From [Clostridium] celerecrescens 18A (GTDB lineage Bacteria; Bacillota; Clostridia; Lachnospirales; Lachnospiraceae): a stretch of 64,000 nt of DNA. The stretch covers positions 4,700,001 through 4,764,000 of the forward strand of contig NZ_PGET01000001.1 in the NCBI RefSeq assembly GCF_002797975.1, given 5' to 3'. The notes below the pieces were generated by a model, which saw only the letters and a program-made list of their open reading frames with translations, ran no database searches and was not told the origin of the DNA. Position numbers and translations under genes: made by a program. Below are positions 56,570-64,000 of this stretch, piece after piece (positions within the stretch are counted from its first letter, which is position 1; every line of letters begins with the position of its first letter).

Positions 56570-57265
56570 ATGCTTATGAAAATTCAAAAATCGAATGTAA
56601 CAGCTCAGATTATTGAATATATGAAATCCAACATTGAGAACGGCATCTGGAGAGCCGGTGAGATGATTCCGTCGGAGCATGTTCTTACTGAGGAGCTTTC
56701 TGTATCTCGGGCAAGTATCCGTACGGCGATTCAGCAGTTCATTGCATTGGGACTGATGGAGAGCCATCATGGAAAAGGAACATATCTTATTTCAAATGAT
56801 ATGTCCGTCTTCCGGAAAACCGGCAGAAAAGATCATTACTACAGCATGGAAGATATTGTCCAGTCTCTTCAGTATCGAATGATCGTAGAGAAGGGGACGG
56901 CCCAGTTGGCAGCGGAGCATATCTCTCAGGAGGGGTTAAAGCGGCTGGAAGCTTATCTGGATGAGATGAAACAAAGTGTTGGAGATTCGGATGAGTTTGT
57001 TCGCAGCGATATGATGTTTCATCAGGAGATTTCAGAAGCCTCTGGTAATCTGCTGCTTAAGCACGGTTTGTGTGAAGTGCTTACAAACACGAGAGAGTAC
57101 CATCAACAGCTGAATGAGCTGGTTGGATATAAAAACGGCATCTATTATCATACGATGATTCTGGAAGCCCTTAAGAATCGGGATGGGAAAAAGGCAGGAC
57201 TGCTGATGGAAGAGCATTTGCAGACTTCCATGAAAGATGCGCTTGACTCAGAAACTGAATCATAG
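56570..57265 (+). CDS. GntR-family regulator, FadR subfamily
   Basis: 231 residues. Winged HTH (GEMIPSEHVLTEELSVSRASIRTAIQQF, ESHHGKGTYLI) and an FCD ligand domain (FVRSDMMFHQEISEASGN with Asp/His metal ligands; YHTMILEALKNRDGKKAGLLMEEHL). FadR-type regulators mostly respond to organic or sugar acids. ATG at 56570 or 56576, both near AGGAG. Probably controls the SDR operon downstream. Confidence 0.9.
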   Translation: MLMKIQKSNVTAQIIEYMKSNIENGIWRAGEMIPSEHVLTEELSVSRASIRTAIQQFIALGLMESHHGKGTYLISNDMSVFRKTGRKDHYYSMEDIVQSLQYRMIVEKGTAQLAAEHISQEGLKRLEAYLDEMKQSVGDSDEFVRSDMMFHQEISEASGNLLLKHGLCEVLTNTREYHQQLNELVGYKNGIYYHTMILEALKNRDGKKAGLLMEEHLQTSMKDALDSETES

Positions 57266-57279
57266 TTCATTGTATGTTA

Positions 57280-57302
57280 GCCCCGGCATGACAAGCCGGG
57301 GC
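57280..57302 (+). terminator. GC-rich hairpin after the GntR gene
   Basis: GCCCCGGC-ATGACAA-GCCGGGGC; no T-tract, so termination is uncertain. Confidence 0.5.
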
Positions 57303-57317
57303 ATAAGATAAAAGATA

Positions 57318-57329
57318 CTTGTCAGACGA
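57318..57329 (+). promoter_or_regulatory. Second candidate GntR operator
   Basis: CTTGTCAGACGA, similar to the palindrome at 56531-56541 read on the other strand (CTTGTCAGACAA). Lies 91 bases before the SDR start. Confidence 0.5.
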
Positions 57330-57419
57330 CTAACAACATTAAACATAATTAAAGATATTGGAGGAAAATGAAATTGCCATTATAAGATTGATTTTAAATA
57401 TAAAAAGGAGAAGAAAGGT

Positions 57420-58193
57420 ATGGAAATTAAAAATTTCACAAATTTAACCGGAAAAAAGGCAATCGTAACAGGTGCGGCACAGGGATTATGTCATGGAATG
57501 GCAGAAGGCCTTTTGGAAGCAGGAGCAGAAGTCTGCATCATTGATATCAGCCCAAAGACTCTGGAGGCAGCGAGAGAGTTTTGTGACAGAGGTTACATTT
57601 GCCACGGCGTGATTGCAGATCTGGGAGATGATGAGGACCTGTGGAACGGCTTCCATGCTGCAATAAGTGGCATGGGTGGACATCTGGATATTCTGGTCAA
57701 TGGAGCAGGTGTACAGAAGCGTCATAAGTCAGAAGACTTTCCCATTGAGGATTGGAATTTTGTAATCAATATCAATTTGAATGCTGTGTTCAAGCTTTGC
57801 AAGCTTGCCGGGCAGCAGTTCTTAAAACAGAAGAGCAAAGGAAAAATTATCAACATTGCTTCTATGCTGTCCTTTTTCGGCGGCTATACCGTGCCTGCAT
57901 ATGCGGCATCTAAAGGAGGCGTGTCACAGCTTACAAAAGCTCTGTGCAATGAGTGGGCAGCTGCGGGTATCAATGTCAATGCACTGGCACCTGGTTACAT
58001 GGATACGGAAATGAACGCTTTACTGACAGAACCGGATAATCCAAGATACAAGGAGATAACGGACCGTATCCCGGCACATGTATGGGGGACACCGGAAGAT
58101 ATGAAAGGACCATGCATTTTTCTGGCATCAGCAGCCTCCGATTATTTGAATGGCGCAGTCATTCCAGTAGACGGCGGATATCTGGTCCGGTAG
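57420..58193 (+). CDS. SDR-family dehydrogenase (KduD/gluconate 5-dehydrogenase-like)
   Basis: 257 residues, classical SDR. Cofactor loop VTGAAQGLCHGMAEG, NGAGVQ, catalytic Ser in NIASMLSF and YAASKGG (Tyr-X3-Lys), and the C-terminal PVDGGYLVR. Pattern near 2-deoxy-D-gluconate 3-dehydrogenase/KduD; acts on a ketosugar acid or related polyol. Preceded by AAAAGGAGAAG. First of three coupled genes. Confidence 0.88.
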   Translation: MEIKNFTNLTGKKAIVTGAAQGLCHGMAEGLLEAGAEVCIIDISPKTLEAAREFCDRGYICHGVIADLGDDEDLWNGFHAAISGMGGHLDILVNGAGVQKRHKSEDFPIEDWNFVININLNAVFKLCKLAGQQFLKQKSKGKIINIASMLSFFGGYTVPAYAASKGGVSQLTKALCNEWAAAGINVNALAPGYMDTEMNALLTEPDNPRYKEITDRIPAHVWGTPEDMKGPCIFLASAASDYLNGAVIPVDGGYLVR

Positions 58194-58205
58194 GGAGGCT
58201 TTCAT

Positions 58206-58367
58206 ATGATAACTGGTAAGATTACAATAGAACGAATGGAAGGCTGGAGATATATTTCTGCAAAAGACAGGGGACTGCATGAGGTGATTTCACAGGGGAA
58301 TGCAGATTCGGCCATGGCGGAATTTAACCAGATTAAATGGTTGGAAAGGGATGGACAGCAATCATGA
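58206..58367 (+). CDS. Small uncharacterised protein (53 aa)
   Basis: ATG at 58206 with GGGAGG seven bases upstream; 53 residues beginning MITGKITIERMEGWRYIS and ending WLERDGQQS. The stop overlaps the following ATG (ATGA), so it is translationally coupled to the GldA-like gene, and it starts 12 bases after the SDR stop. I do not recognise a family. The strong ribosome site and tight packing make it a real gene in my view; role unknown. Confidence 0.65.
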   Translation: MITGKITIERMEGWRYISAKDRGLHEVISQGNADSAMAEFNQIKWLERDGQQS

Positions 58368-59446
58368 ATAGACGAACATCGATTTATTTGCCGCAGTTTA
58401 CGGTTGGCGAGGATGCGTTTTCAGCATTTGGTGATGAGATGAGAAAATACGGAACCAGAGTGGCAGTGGTTTATGGTAAAAAGGCATGGAATGCATCGAA
58501 ATCTTATGTTTTACCTGCATTGCAGGCAGCAGGACTCACCGTAACGGCAGAAGTGCTTTACGGCAAGGACGCGACCATTGAAAATGTGGAACGAATCCTT
58601 GCAATACTTGACAGTCAGGAAATCCATATGATTCTTGCCGTAGGAGGGGGAAAATGCATTGATACGGGTAAGGTAATTGGGGATAGAATGGGAAAGGCTG
58701 TGTTTACGGTTCCAACCATCGCATCAAACTGTTCCCCGGTAACAAAAATCAGTATTATGTATCATAAGGATGGTTCCTTTCGTGAGATCGTAAAACTGAA
58801 ATCCGTGCCGTCTCATTGTTTTATCCATCCGCGTATCATATTGGCGGCACCGACAAAATTTCTCTGGGCAGGGATTGGTGATGCGATGGCGAAAAATGTG
58901 GAATCCGAGTGGTCCGCCAAGTCAGGCGAACATCTGGACTTTGGCAGCGAGTTTGGCATCACAGCCGGTAATATGTGTTTTTTTCCGATGGTTCGGGAAG
59001 GAAAGAAGGCACTGGAAGATGCGAAAGCAGGAAAGGTAAGCGAGGCATTGGTAAATACGATTTTAAATGTCGTAGTAGCTCCTGGTGTCACTTCGGTATC
59101 GGTTCAACCGGATTATAACGGCGGGGTCGCACATGCGTTATTTTATGGGCTGACAAAGCGTAAGAATATCGAAAAGAATCATCTGCATGGTGAGGTTGTA
59201 TCCTATGGTACTCTGGTAAATCTGATTCTTGATCAGAACTGGGATAAGTTTAAGAAGGCTTATGAACTGAATCGTTCCATCGGTCTTCCGGTCTGTCTGG
59301 CGGATCTGGAGCTGAACCGCAGCGATTCGTTTGAGGATGTATTGGAGGCAACGCTGGCAAATCAGGAACTGACCCATACACCTTATCCGGTTACGAAAGA
59401 AATGATATACAACGCAATTTTGGAGCTGGAAGATTATAAAGGTTAA
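58364..59446 (+). CDS. GldA-like iron/zinc-containing alcohol dehydrogenase
   Basis: 360 residues of the glycerol dehydrogenase-like branch. NAD site VGGGKCIDTGKVIGD near residue 95 and PTIASNCSPVT near 120; metal ligands Asp in GIGDAMAK, His in GGVAHALFYG and HLHGEVVSYG. Start at 58364, overlapping the small protein's stop; a longer reading from 58337 is not preferred. Substrate unknown; with the SDR it may interconvert a polyol and keto sugar. Confidence 0.88.
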   Translation: MNRRTSIYLPQFTVGEDAFSAFGDEMRKYGTRVAVVYGKKAWNASKSYVLPALQAAGLTVTAEVLYGKDATIENVERILAILDSQEIHMILAVGGGKCIDTGKVIGDRMGKAVFTVPTIASNCSPVTKISIMYHKDGSFREIVKLKSVPSHCFIHPRIILAAPTKFLWAGIGDAMAKNVESEWSAKSGEHLDFGSEFGITAGNMCFFPMVREGKKALEDAKAGKVSEALVNTILNVVVAPGVTSVSVQPDYNGGVAHALFYGLTKRKNIEKNHLHGEVVSYGTLVNLILDQNWDKFKKAYELNRSIGLPVCLADLELNRSDSFEDVLEATLANQELTHTPYPVTKEMIYNAILELEDYKG

Positions 59447-59459
59447 ACCACTTATAATA

Positions 59460-59506
59460 GACACAGGATATGCCAAATAACATTAGCAGATACCTGTGTC
59501 TTTTTC
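59460..59506 (+). terminator. Terminator after the GldA-like gene
   Basis: GACACAGG...CCTGTGTC stem followed by TTTTTC. Confidence 0.78.
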
Positions 59507-59573
59507 AGCCGGTTATCATTTTGACATAATAGTTTGGAAGATTCTCTCCATACAGAATAGATAAAGCTTTCAT

Positions 59574-60350
59574 CTACGATTCGGGAGCGATTTGGATGGC
59601 ACAGTCCTGATCTTTGCAGTAAGAACTGAATTCATCATCAGGCATCTGTTCCGTCAATATACAGTCAAACTGGCCGATCTCTCCGAAGGTCATAAGAGAG
59701 GTACGCCCAAACTTTGAGGAATCTGCCAGAAGATAATGCTTCTGGCTCTTTTTTAACGCCGTTTTCTTAATGATGTATTCCTCTGTGGAGGCGTTGCAGA
59801 CCCCGGCCTGAAGGGAAATTGCGGTGCAGGCCATAAATGCCCGGACAATGTTATAATCCTCCAAGTATTCCACGCAGGAGCTGCCCACTAATGAAGCAGT
59901 ATCCCTTTTTAGAGATCCGGGCAGGACGATTAAATTGATGTTGAGATAATTCATGGATTTATTGATGACCTGGAGGCTGTTGGTAATGACAGTGACCGTA
60001 CTTAAATGGGCCAGATGATCCACAATGCTCATGGTGGTGGTCCCGCTGTCAATAAATATGATATCCCTCTCCCGCACAAAGGAAGCGGCCAGTGCAGCGA
60101 TCCTTTGCTTGCTCCCGGCATTTCTTCCGGCACGCTCATGGAAGGTGACCAGATTCGGGATAGGGGACGCATTTTCGCATGCAATGACGCCGCCGTAGAC
60201 TTTTTCTACCGTGCCGCGGGCGACAAGGATCTCTAAGTCCCGGCGAAGGGTATTTTTTGAAATTTTAAATTCTTCACACAGGGCATCAATGGAAGCCGTT
60301 CTGTGCTCCAGTATATATTGCTCCAATTGGTCGATTCGGGAAATTCTCAT
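59574..60350 (-). CDS. DeoR-family regulator divergent from the inositol-type operon
   Basis: 258 residues. N-terminal HTH (ASIDALCEEFKISKNTLRRDLEIL) and the DeoR C-terminal sugar-phosphate domain (DIIFIDSGTTTMSIVDHL, LADSSKFGR). Start behind AAGGAG. In Bacillus the inositol repressor IolR is also of DeoR type, and the divergent aldolase-iolA-iolC genes fit that role. The shared gap has ACCATAA repeats. Confidence 0.9.
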   Translation of the reverse strand: MRISRIDQLEQYILEHRTASIDALCEEFKISKNTLRRDLEILVARGTVEKVYGGVIACENASPIPNLVTFHERAGRNAGSKQRIAALAASFVRERDIIFIDSGTTTMSIVDHLAHLSTVTVITNSLQVINKSMNYLNINLIVLPGSLKRDTASLVGSSCVEYLEDYNIVRAFMACTAISLQAGVCNASTEEYIIKKTALKKSQKHYLLADSSKFGRTSLMTFGEIGQFDCILTEQMPDDEFSSYCKDQDCAIQIAPES

Positions 60351-60475
60351 AGGTGTACTCCTTGCTCAGCTGTCTCTCTGACATACTGTTATAGTAAGAT
60401 TATAGCAGATGTGCAAAAAAATATCAAGAAGTAACCAACACTTAACCACAATTTATAAAATTAAAGAGGAATGTC

Positions 60476-60504
60476 TTGACTGACATCGAAATAAGTGCTA
60501 AAAT
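60476..60504 (+). promoter_or_regulatory. Promoter of the inositol-type operon
   Basis: TTGACT (60476-60481), 17 bases, TAAAAT (60499-60504). Two ACCATAA heptamers downstream (60508-60514 and 60541-60547), 33 bases apart, are candidate DeoR operators. The remaining leader to 60707 shows nothing else I can name. Confidence 0.65.
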
Positions 60505-60707
60505 ATGACCATAACATTACATAAATGAAATCAAAACATAACCATAAAGGGGAAGGGAGAGGAAAACTCTTTTTATCATTGATGAAATGGTGGTGGGACA
60601 AGAAGTGTGATTTCCTTCTACTAAGCCAGAAAAGAGATGATTAGGGATGATGCGGCAAAGATTTTCCACAGTCAGTGGGATGGAAGCCCGGGTAAAGGAG
60701 AAGAAGT

Positions 60708-61556
60708 ATGGGATTAGTAAAAATGAAGGAATTGCTGAATCAGGCCTCAGAAAAAAACAGGGCGGTTGGAGCCTTCAGTGTGGGAAACCTTGAGATGGTG
60801 AAGGGAGCTGTAAAGGCAGCTGAAGATATGAATACCTCCATTATCTTACAGATCGCGGAAGTGCGTCTTCCTCATTCCCCGCTGACTCTGATGGGGCCCA
60901 TGATGGTGGAGGCAGCGAAGAATGCAAAGGTCGATATCGCAGTTCATCTGGATCACGGCAAGACCATTCAAGTGTTAAGACAGGCTTTGGATTATGGGTT
61001 CACCTCTGTGATGATGGATGGTTCCAACTTTCCCTTTGAAGAGAATATGGCAAAGACCTTAGAGGCAGTCAATCTCGCCAGGGGATATGGAGCCACCGTG
61101 GAAGCAGAGCTTGGCCTGGTTGGCGGAAGTGAGGATGGGAGTACGGATGAGGGAATCCGATGCACCAATCCTGAGGATGCCAGAATTTTTTGCGAGAGAA
61201 CCGGAGTGGATGCACTTGCAGTAGCAATCGGTAATGCTCACGGCAATTATCCGGTAGCTCCCAGACTGGCTTTTGATGTATTGGAAGCCATTGATCAGAA
61301 GACCAATGTTCCTTTGGTTCTTCACGGCGGGACCGGTATTACTCCAGAGGATTTCCGGAAAGCCATAGGCCTGGGAATCCGGAAGATCAACATTGCGACG
61401 GCCAGCTTTGACAGTCTTACAAATGAAGCTGCAAAGTATTTGTATTCGGAAGGAAAGCATGATTATTTCGGACTGAATGAAGCGATGGTCCGGGGAGTGT
61501 ATGAGAATGTAAAGCAGCATATCCGGATCTTTAACTGTGTGGAGCCGCTTATATAA
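60708..61556 (+). CDS. Class II fructose-bisphosphate aldolase family protein (IolJ/GatY-like)
   Basis: 282 residues. Zinc ligands in VAVHLDHG-type AVHLDHGKT near residue 84 and in AIGNAHGNY and VLHGGTGI (His near 180 and 208); EAELGLVGG is typical of tagatose/fructose aldolases. In an inositol operon it would cleave 2-deoxy-5-keto-gluconate-6-phosphate to DHAP and malonate semialdehyde. ATG follows AAAGGAGAAG. Tagatose-bisphosphate aldolase is an alternative. Confidence 0.9.
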   Translation: MGLVKMKELLNQASEKNRAVGAFSVGNLEMVKGAVKAAEDMNTSIILQIAEVRLPHSPLTLMGPMMVEAAKNAKVDIAVHLDHGKTIQVLRQALDYGFTSVMMDGSNFPFEENMAKTLEAVNLARGYGATVEAELGLVGGSEDGSTDEGIRCTNPEDARIFCERTGVDALAVAIGNAHGNYPVAPRLAFDVLEAIDQKTNVPLVLHGGTGITPEDFRKAIGLGIRKINIATASFDSLTNEAAKYLYSEGKHDYFGLNEAMVRGVYENVKQHIRIFNCVEPLI

Positions 61557-61626
61557 ATCAGTATGAAACATGAAAACAAACCGCTTAAAGCAGCCATTAA
61601 GCGAAGAGAAAGGAATGGATATAAAA

Positions 61627-63138
61627 ATGGGAGAAGTTAAAAAATTAAAGTTTCTTGTAAATGGTCAGTGGAAGGAATCAAAGACAGAGAAGTATTCTGA
61701 TGCTTACGATCCCAGTACCGGCGAAGTAATTGCTAAGGTACCATGCTGTATCAAAGCAGAAGTAGAGGAAGCCGTAGAGGCAGCCAAAGCGGCGTTTCCG
61801 TCATGGTCATCTACCCCTGTAATAAAGAGAGTTCAGGTACTTTATAAGCTCAGGGATCTGCTCATAGAGCATATGGATGAACTGACAATGCTGGTGGCAA
61901 AAGAAAACGGTAAAAGTTGGGAAGAGGCTCAGGGTGATGTACTGAAAGCCAAAGAAGGTACTGAACAGGCCATAAGTGCTCCGTCACTGATGATGGGAGA
62001 CAGCCTGATGGACGCTTCCAGCGGATTTGATACGGTTCTGTACCGTATGCCTCTTGGGGTATTTGCCGGTATCATCCCATTTAATTTCCCTGCAATGATA
62101 CCGATGGGCTGGATGACCCCTATGTGTATCGCCTGCGGCAACACCATCGTACTGAAAGCCGCTTCCTTTACCCCTCAGTCCTGTATGCGTATAGCAGAAC
62201 TGTATAAAGAAGCAGGACTACCGGACGGCGTTATTAATATTGTCACTTGCTCCAGAAACGAAGCAGAGATTCTTCTCACTCATCCCGACATCAAAGGGAT
62301 CAGCTTTGTAGGTTCTACATCCGTAGGTATGCATATCTATTCGACTGCTGCAGCTACGGGCAAGAGAGTTCAGGCTCTCTGCGAAGCAAAGAACCATGCC
62401 TTGGTTTTAAATGATGCTCCGGTCAAGAGGGTAGCGGCTGGAATCATTAATTCCTCATTCGGTTGTGCAGGAGAAAGATGTATGGCTCTCCCTGTTGTGG
62501 TAGCGCAGGAGGGAATTGCTGATGCCCTTGTGGCGGAAATAATCGCTCAGGCCAAGACTCTAAAAGTAGGTCCGGCGTATGATAAGAGTACAAAACTCGG
62601 CCCGGTGGTAAATCAGGCTCATAAAGATTCCATCTTGAAGTGGATTGAAACAGGAATAGAAGAAGGCGCAGAGCTTGTACTGGATGGACGGGACATTGTA
62701 GTCGAAGGCTATGAAAATGGCTTTTACATAGGGCCGACCATATTCGACCATGTGGCTCCAGGCATGAGTATAGGGGAAAAAGAAATCTTCGGACCGGTGC
62801 TGTGCATCAAGAGGGTGAAGACTTTTGAAGAGGGATTAGAGATCATGAATGCCAATCCATATGCAAATGGTTCTGTTATCTTTACGCAGAATGGTCACTA
62901 TGCCAGAGAGTTTGCAAGACACACCGACGGTGGTATGATCGGCATCAATGTGGGAATTCCTGTTCCGGTAGGAATGTTTCCTTTCAACGGCAAAAAGCTG
63001 TCATTCATCGGAGATCTGCACTGCTTAGGCAAGGATGGATTCCGCTTCTTCACAGAAAATAAAGTTGTTACCAGCAGGTGGTTCGACGAAGAAACCGGAG
63101 AATCCACAAACGTAAATACCTGGGATGGTACAATCTAA
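61627..63138 (+). CDS. iolA: CoA-acylating (methyl)malonate-semialdehyde dehydrogenase
   Basis: 503 residues of the ALDH superfamily. Catalytic Cys in GCAGERCMALPVVV near residue 285; FNFPAMIPMGWMTP and GSTSVGMHIY carry the cofactor site. The MMSDH subfamily yields acetyl-CoA from malonate semialdehyde, the last step of myo-inositol breakdown, matching aldolase upstream and iolC downstream. Starts at 61570 and 61615 are in frame but ATG 61627 gives the usual KLKFLVNGQW N-terminus. Terminated by a hairpin. Confidence 0.92.
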   Translation: MGEVKKLKFLVNGQWKESKTEKYSDAYDPSTGEVIAKVPCCIKAEVEEAVEAAKAAFPSWSSTPVIKRVQVLYKLRDLLIEHMDELTMLVAKENGKSWEEAQGDVLKAKEGTEQAISAPSLMMGDSLMDASSGFDTVLYRMPLGVFAGIIPFNFPAMIPMGWMTPMCIACGNTIVLKAASFTPQSCMRIAELYKEAGLPDGVINIVTCSRNEAEILLTHPDIKGISFVGSTSVGMHIYSTAAATGKRVQALCEAKNHALVLNDAPVKRVAAGIINSSFGCAGERCMALPVVVAQEGIADALVAEIIAQAKTLKVGPAYDKSTKLGPVVNQAHKDSILKWIETGIEEGAELVLDGRDIVVEGYENGFYIGPTIFDHVAPGMSIGEKEIFGPVLCIKRVKTFEEGLEIMNANPYANGSVIFTQNGHYAREFARHTDGGMIGINVGIPVPVGMFPFNGKKLSFIGDLHCLGKDGFRFFTENKVVTSRWFDEETGESTNVNTWDGTI

Positions 63139-63163
63139 AAAATGCCGGCCAATGATAGATAAA

Positions 63164-63205
63164 AACGCCCTGCAAGGCGGATTAAGACCTTGCAGTGTGT
63201 TTTTT
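63164..63205 (+). terminator. Terminator between iolA and iolC
   Basis: CTGCAAGG / CCTTGCAG stem extended by wobble pairs, followed by T7. Could be partial, lowering iolC expression. Confidence 0.75.
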
Positions 63206-63258
63206 CGTTCCATGAAATGGCTGCTGATCATGCAAAACGGGATGGGAGAGATGTAACG

Positions 63259-64000
63259 ATGGAATATGTAAGATTTGATGAAACCAGAGAAATGGACTTA
63301 ATTCTTCTTGGAAGGGTAGCAATTGATTTTAATCCGGCTTACAATGAGTATGTGAAAGAAGAATTCAAGCCATTAAAGAAAGTGCACATGTTTGAAAAGT
63401 TCGTGGGCGGTTCTCCGGCTAACATCGCCGTAGGTGTGACCAGACATGGCATGAAAGCAGGATTTATCGGGAAAGTTTCAGATGACCAGTTCGGTGAATT
63501 TGTAGTGGATTATTTTAACGAACAGGGGATCGATACCTCTCATATTACAAAATGCAAAAATGGTGAAAAGCTGGGACTGACTTTTACAGAAATGCTCTCT
63601 TCCAGTGAAAGTAATATCCTGATGTACCGGAACTGCATTGCTGACTTACAGCTGGACGTAGAAGATATAGATGAAACGTATATTAAAAAGGCAAAAGCAA
63701 TTTTGATATCAGGTACGGCGCTTGCACAAAGCCCGTCAAGAGAAGCAGCCCTTAAGGCAGTCATGCTGGCGAAGAGAAACGATGTCAGAATTATCTTTGA
63801 TATCGATTACAGAGCCTATAACTGGAAAAATGCAGATGAGATATCCATATACTACTCTGCAGTTGCCAAAGAAGCTGACATTATTATGGGCTCAAGAGAA
63901 GAATTTGACTTAACGGAGAAACTGATAAAACCAGGCATGACAGACAAAGAAAGTGCAGCTCTATGGCAGGGTTATCGTGCAAGGATCGTGGTCATCAAGC
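63259..64000 (+). CDS. iolC: 5-dehydro-2-deoxygluconokinase, 5' part
   Basis: 247 codons visible, cut by the window end. PfkB/ribokinase fold: DLILLGRVAIDFNPAYNE at the start, FVGGSPANIAVGVTRHG near 55, and FDIDYRAYNW near 200, all as in IolC. It phosphorylates 5-keto-2-deoxygluconate in inositol catabolism. ATG 63259 follows GGGAGAGATGTAACG. The catalytic GAGD motif lies beyond the window. Confidence 0.88.
   Translation, partial: MEYVRFDETREMDLILLGRVAIDFNPAYNEYVKEEFKPLKKVHMFEKFVGGSPANIAVGVTRHGMKAGFIGKVSDDQFGEFVVDYFNEQGIDTSHITKCKNGEKLGLTFTEMLSSSESNILMYRNCIADLQLDVEDIDETYIKKAKAILISGTALAQSPSREAALKAVMLAKRNDVRIIFDIDYRAYNWKNADEISIYYSAVAKEADIIMGSREEFDLTEKLIKPGMTDKESAALWQGYRARIVVIK

Noticed and set aside
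60541-60707. A riboswitch in the leader of the inositol-type operon
   Set aside because: I found no conserved core of cobalamin, FMN, TPP, lysine or other known classes; only weak hairpins.

Overview
The window reads as chromosomal DNA of an anaerobic, spore-forming Clostridia member, most likely Lachnospiraceae close to Lacrimispora / [Clostridium] saccharolyticum-type organisms. Evidence: a glycyl-radical microcompartment of Firmicutes type, a Na+-type F-ATPase, SAM-I and glycine riboswitches, strong AGGAGG ribosome sites and many sugar PTS/ABC cassettes with AraC, PRD, GntR and DeoR regulators. The genus is inference; no rRNA or other marker lies in the window.

Region 1 (1-13551): the 3' part of a choline-degrading bacterial microcompartment (BMC) operon, all on + and closed by a strong terminator. 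It encodes choline trimethylamine-lyase CutC and its activase CutD, an active CoA-acylating aldehyde dehydrogenase, an aldehyde dehydrogenase homologue without the catalytic Cys, an Fe-type alcohol dehydrogenase, the phosphotransacylase PduL, accessory EutP/EutT/EutJ/EutQ-like proteins and a set of shell proteins (BMC-H, PduU/EutS-like, GrpU-like with GSCPQ, EutN-type vertex, and a BMC-H fused to a SAP/Rho_N-like tail). Predicted flow: choline to trimethylamine plus acetaldehyde, acetaldehyde to ethanol and acetyl-CoA, acetyl-CoA to acetyl-phosphate.

Region 2 (13619-21012): a complete ATP synthase operon atpZ-I-B-E-F-H-A-G-D-C with its own promoter and terminator; subunit c has Na+-binding residues.

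Region 3 (21100-26990): a sugar nucleotidyltransferase, a Trp-rich collagen-like protein behind a SigK-like promoter, a large anchored protein with a degenerate C39-like tail, and murA.

Region 4 (27010-37586): two paralogous AraC regulators flank an amino-sugar module (nucleotidyltransferase, NahK-like kinase, GalE) and a sugar ABC transporter without ATPase. Between them lie an acylphosphatase and metF, the latter flanked by decayed metE and MFS-transporter pieces.

Region 5 (37593-40860): a glycine-riboswitch-controlled AGCS symporter (-) and a SAM-riboswitch-controlled metK (+).

Region 6 (40961-49137): a hexitol PTS regulon: two mannitol-family EIICB genes, a PRD regulator, EIIA, a PfkB kinase and a sorbose-1-phosphate-reductase-like dehydrogenase. 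Two promoters carry the same operator at identical spacing.

Region 7 (49275-52287): a histidine kinase/response regulator pair and a Cys-rich DUF6062-like protein.

Region 8 (52290-64000): sugar/polyol catabolism: AraC regulator, two Gfo/Idh/MocA dehydrogenases, a xylose-isomerase-like epimerase, a GntR regulator with candidate operators, an SDR, a 53-residue small protein, a GldA-like dehydrogenase, then a DeoR regulator divergent from an inositol-type operon (class II aldolase, iolA, iolC, the last cut by the window end). No tRNA, rRNA, CRISPR array, insertion sequence or prophage was seen.
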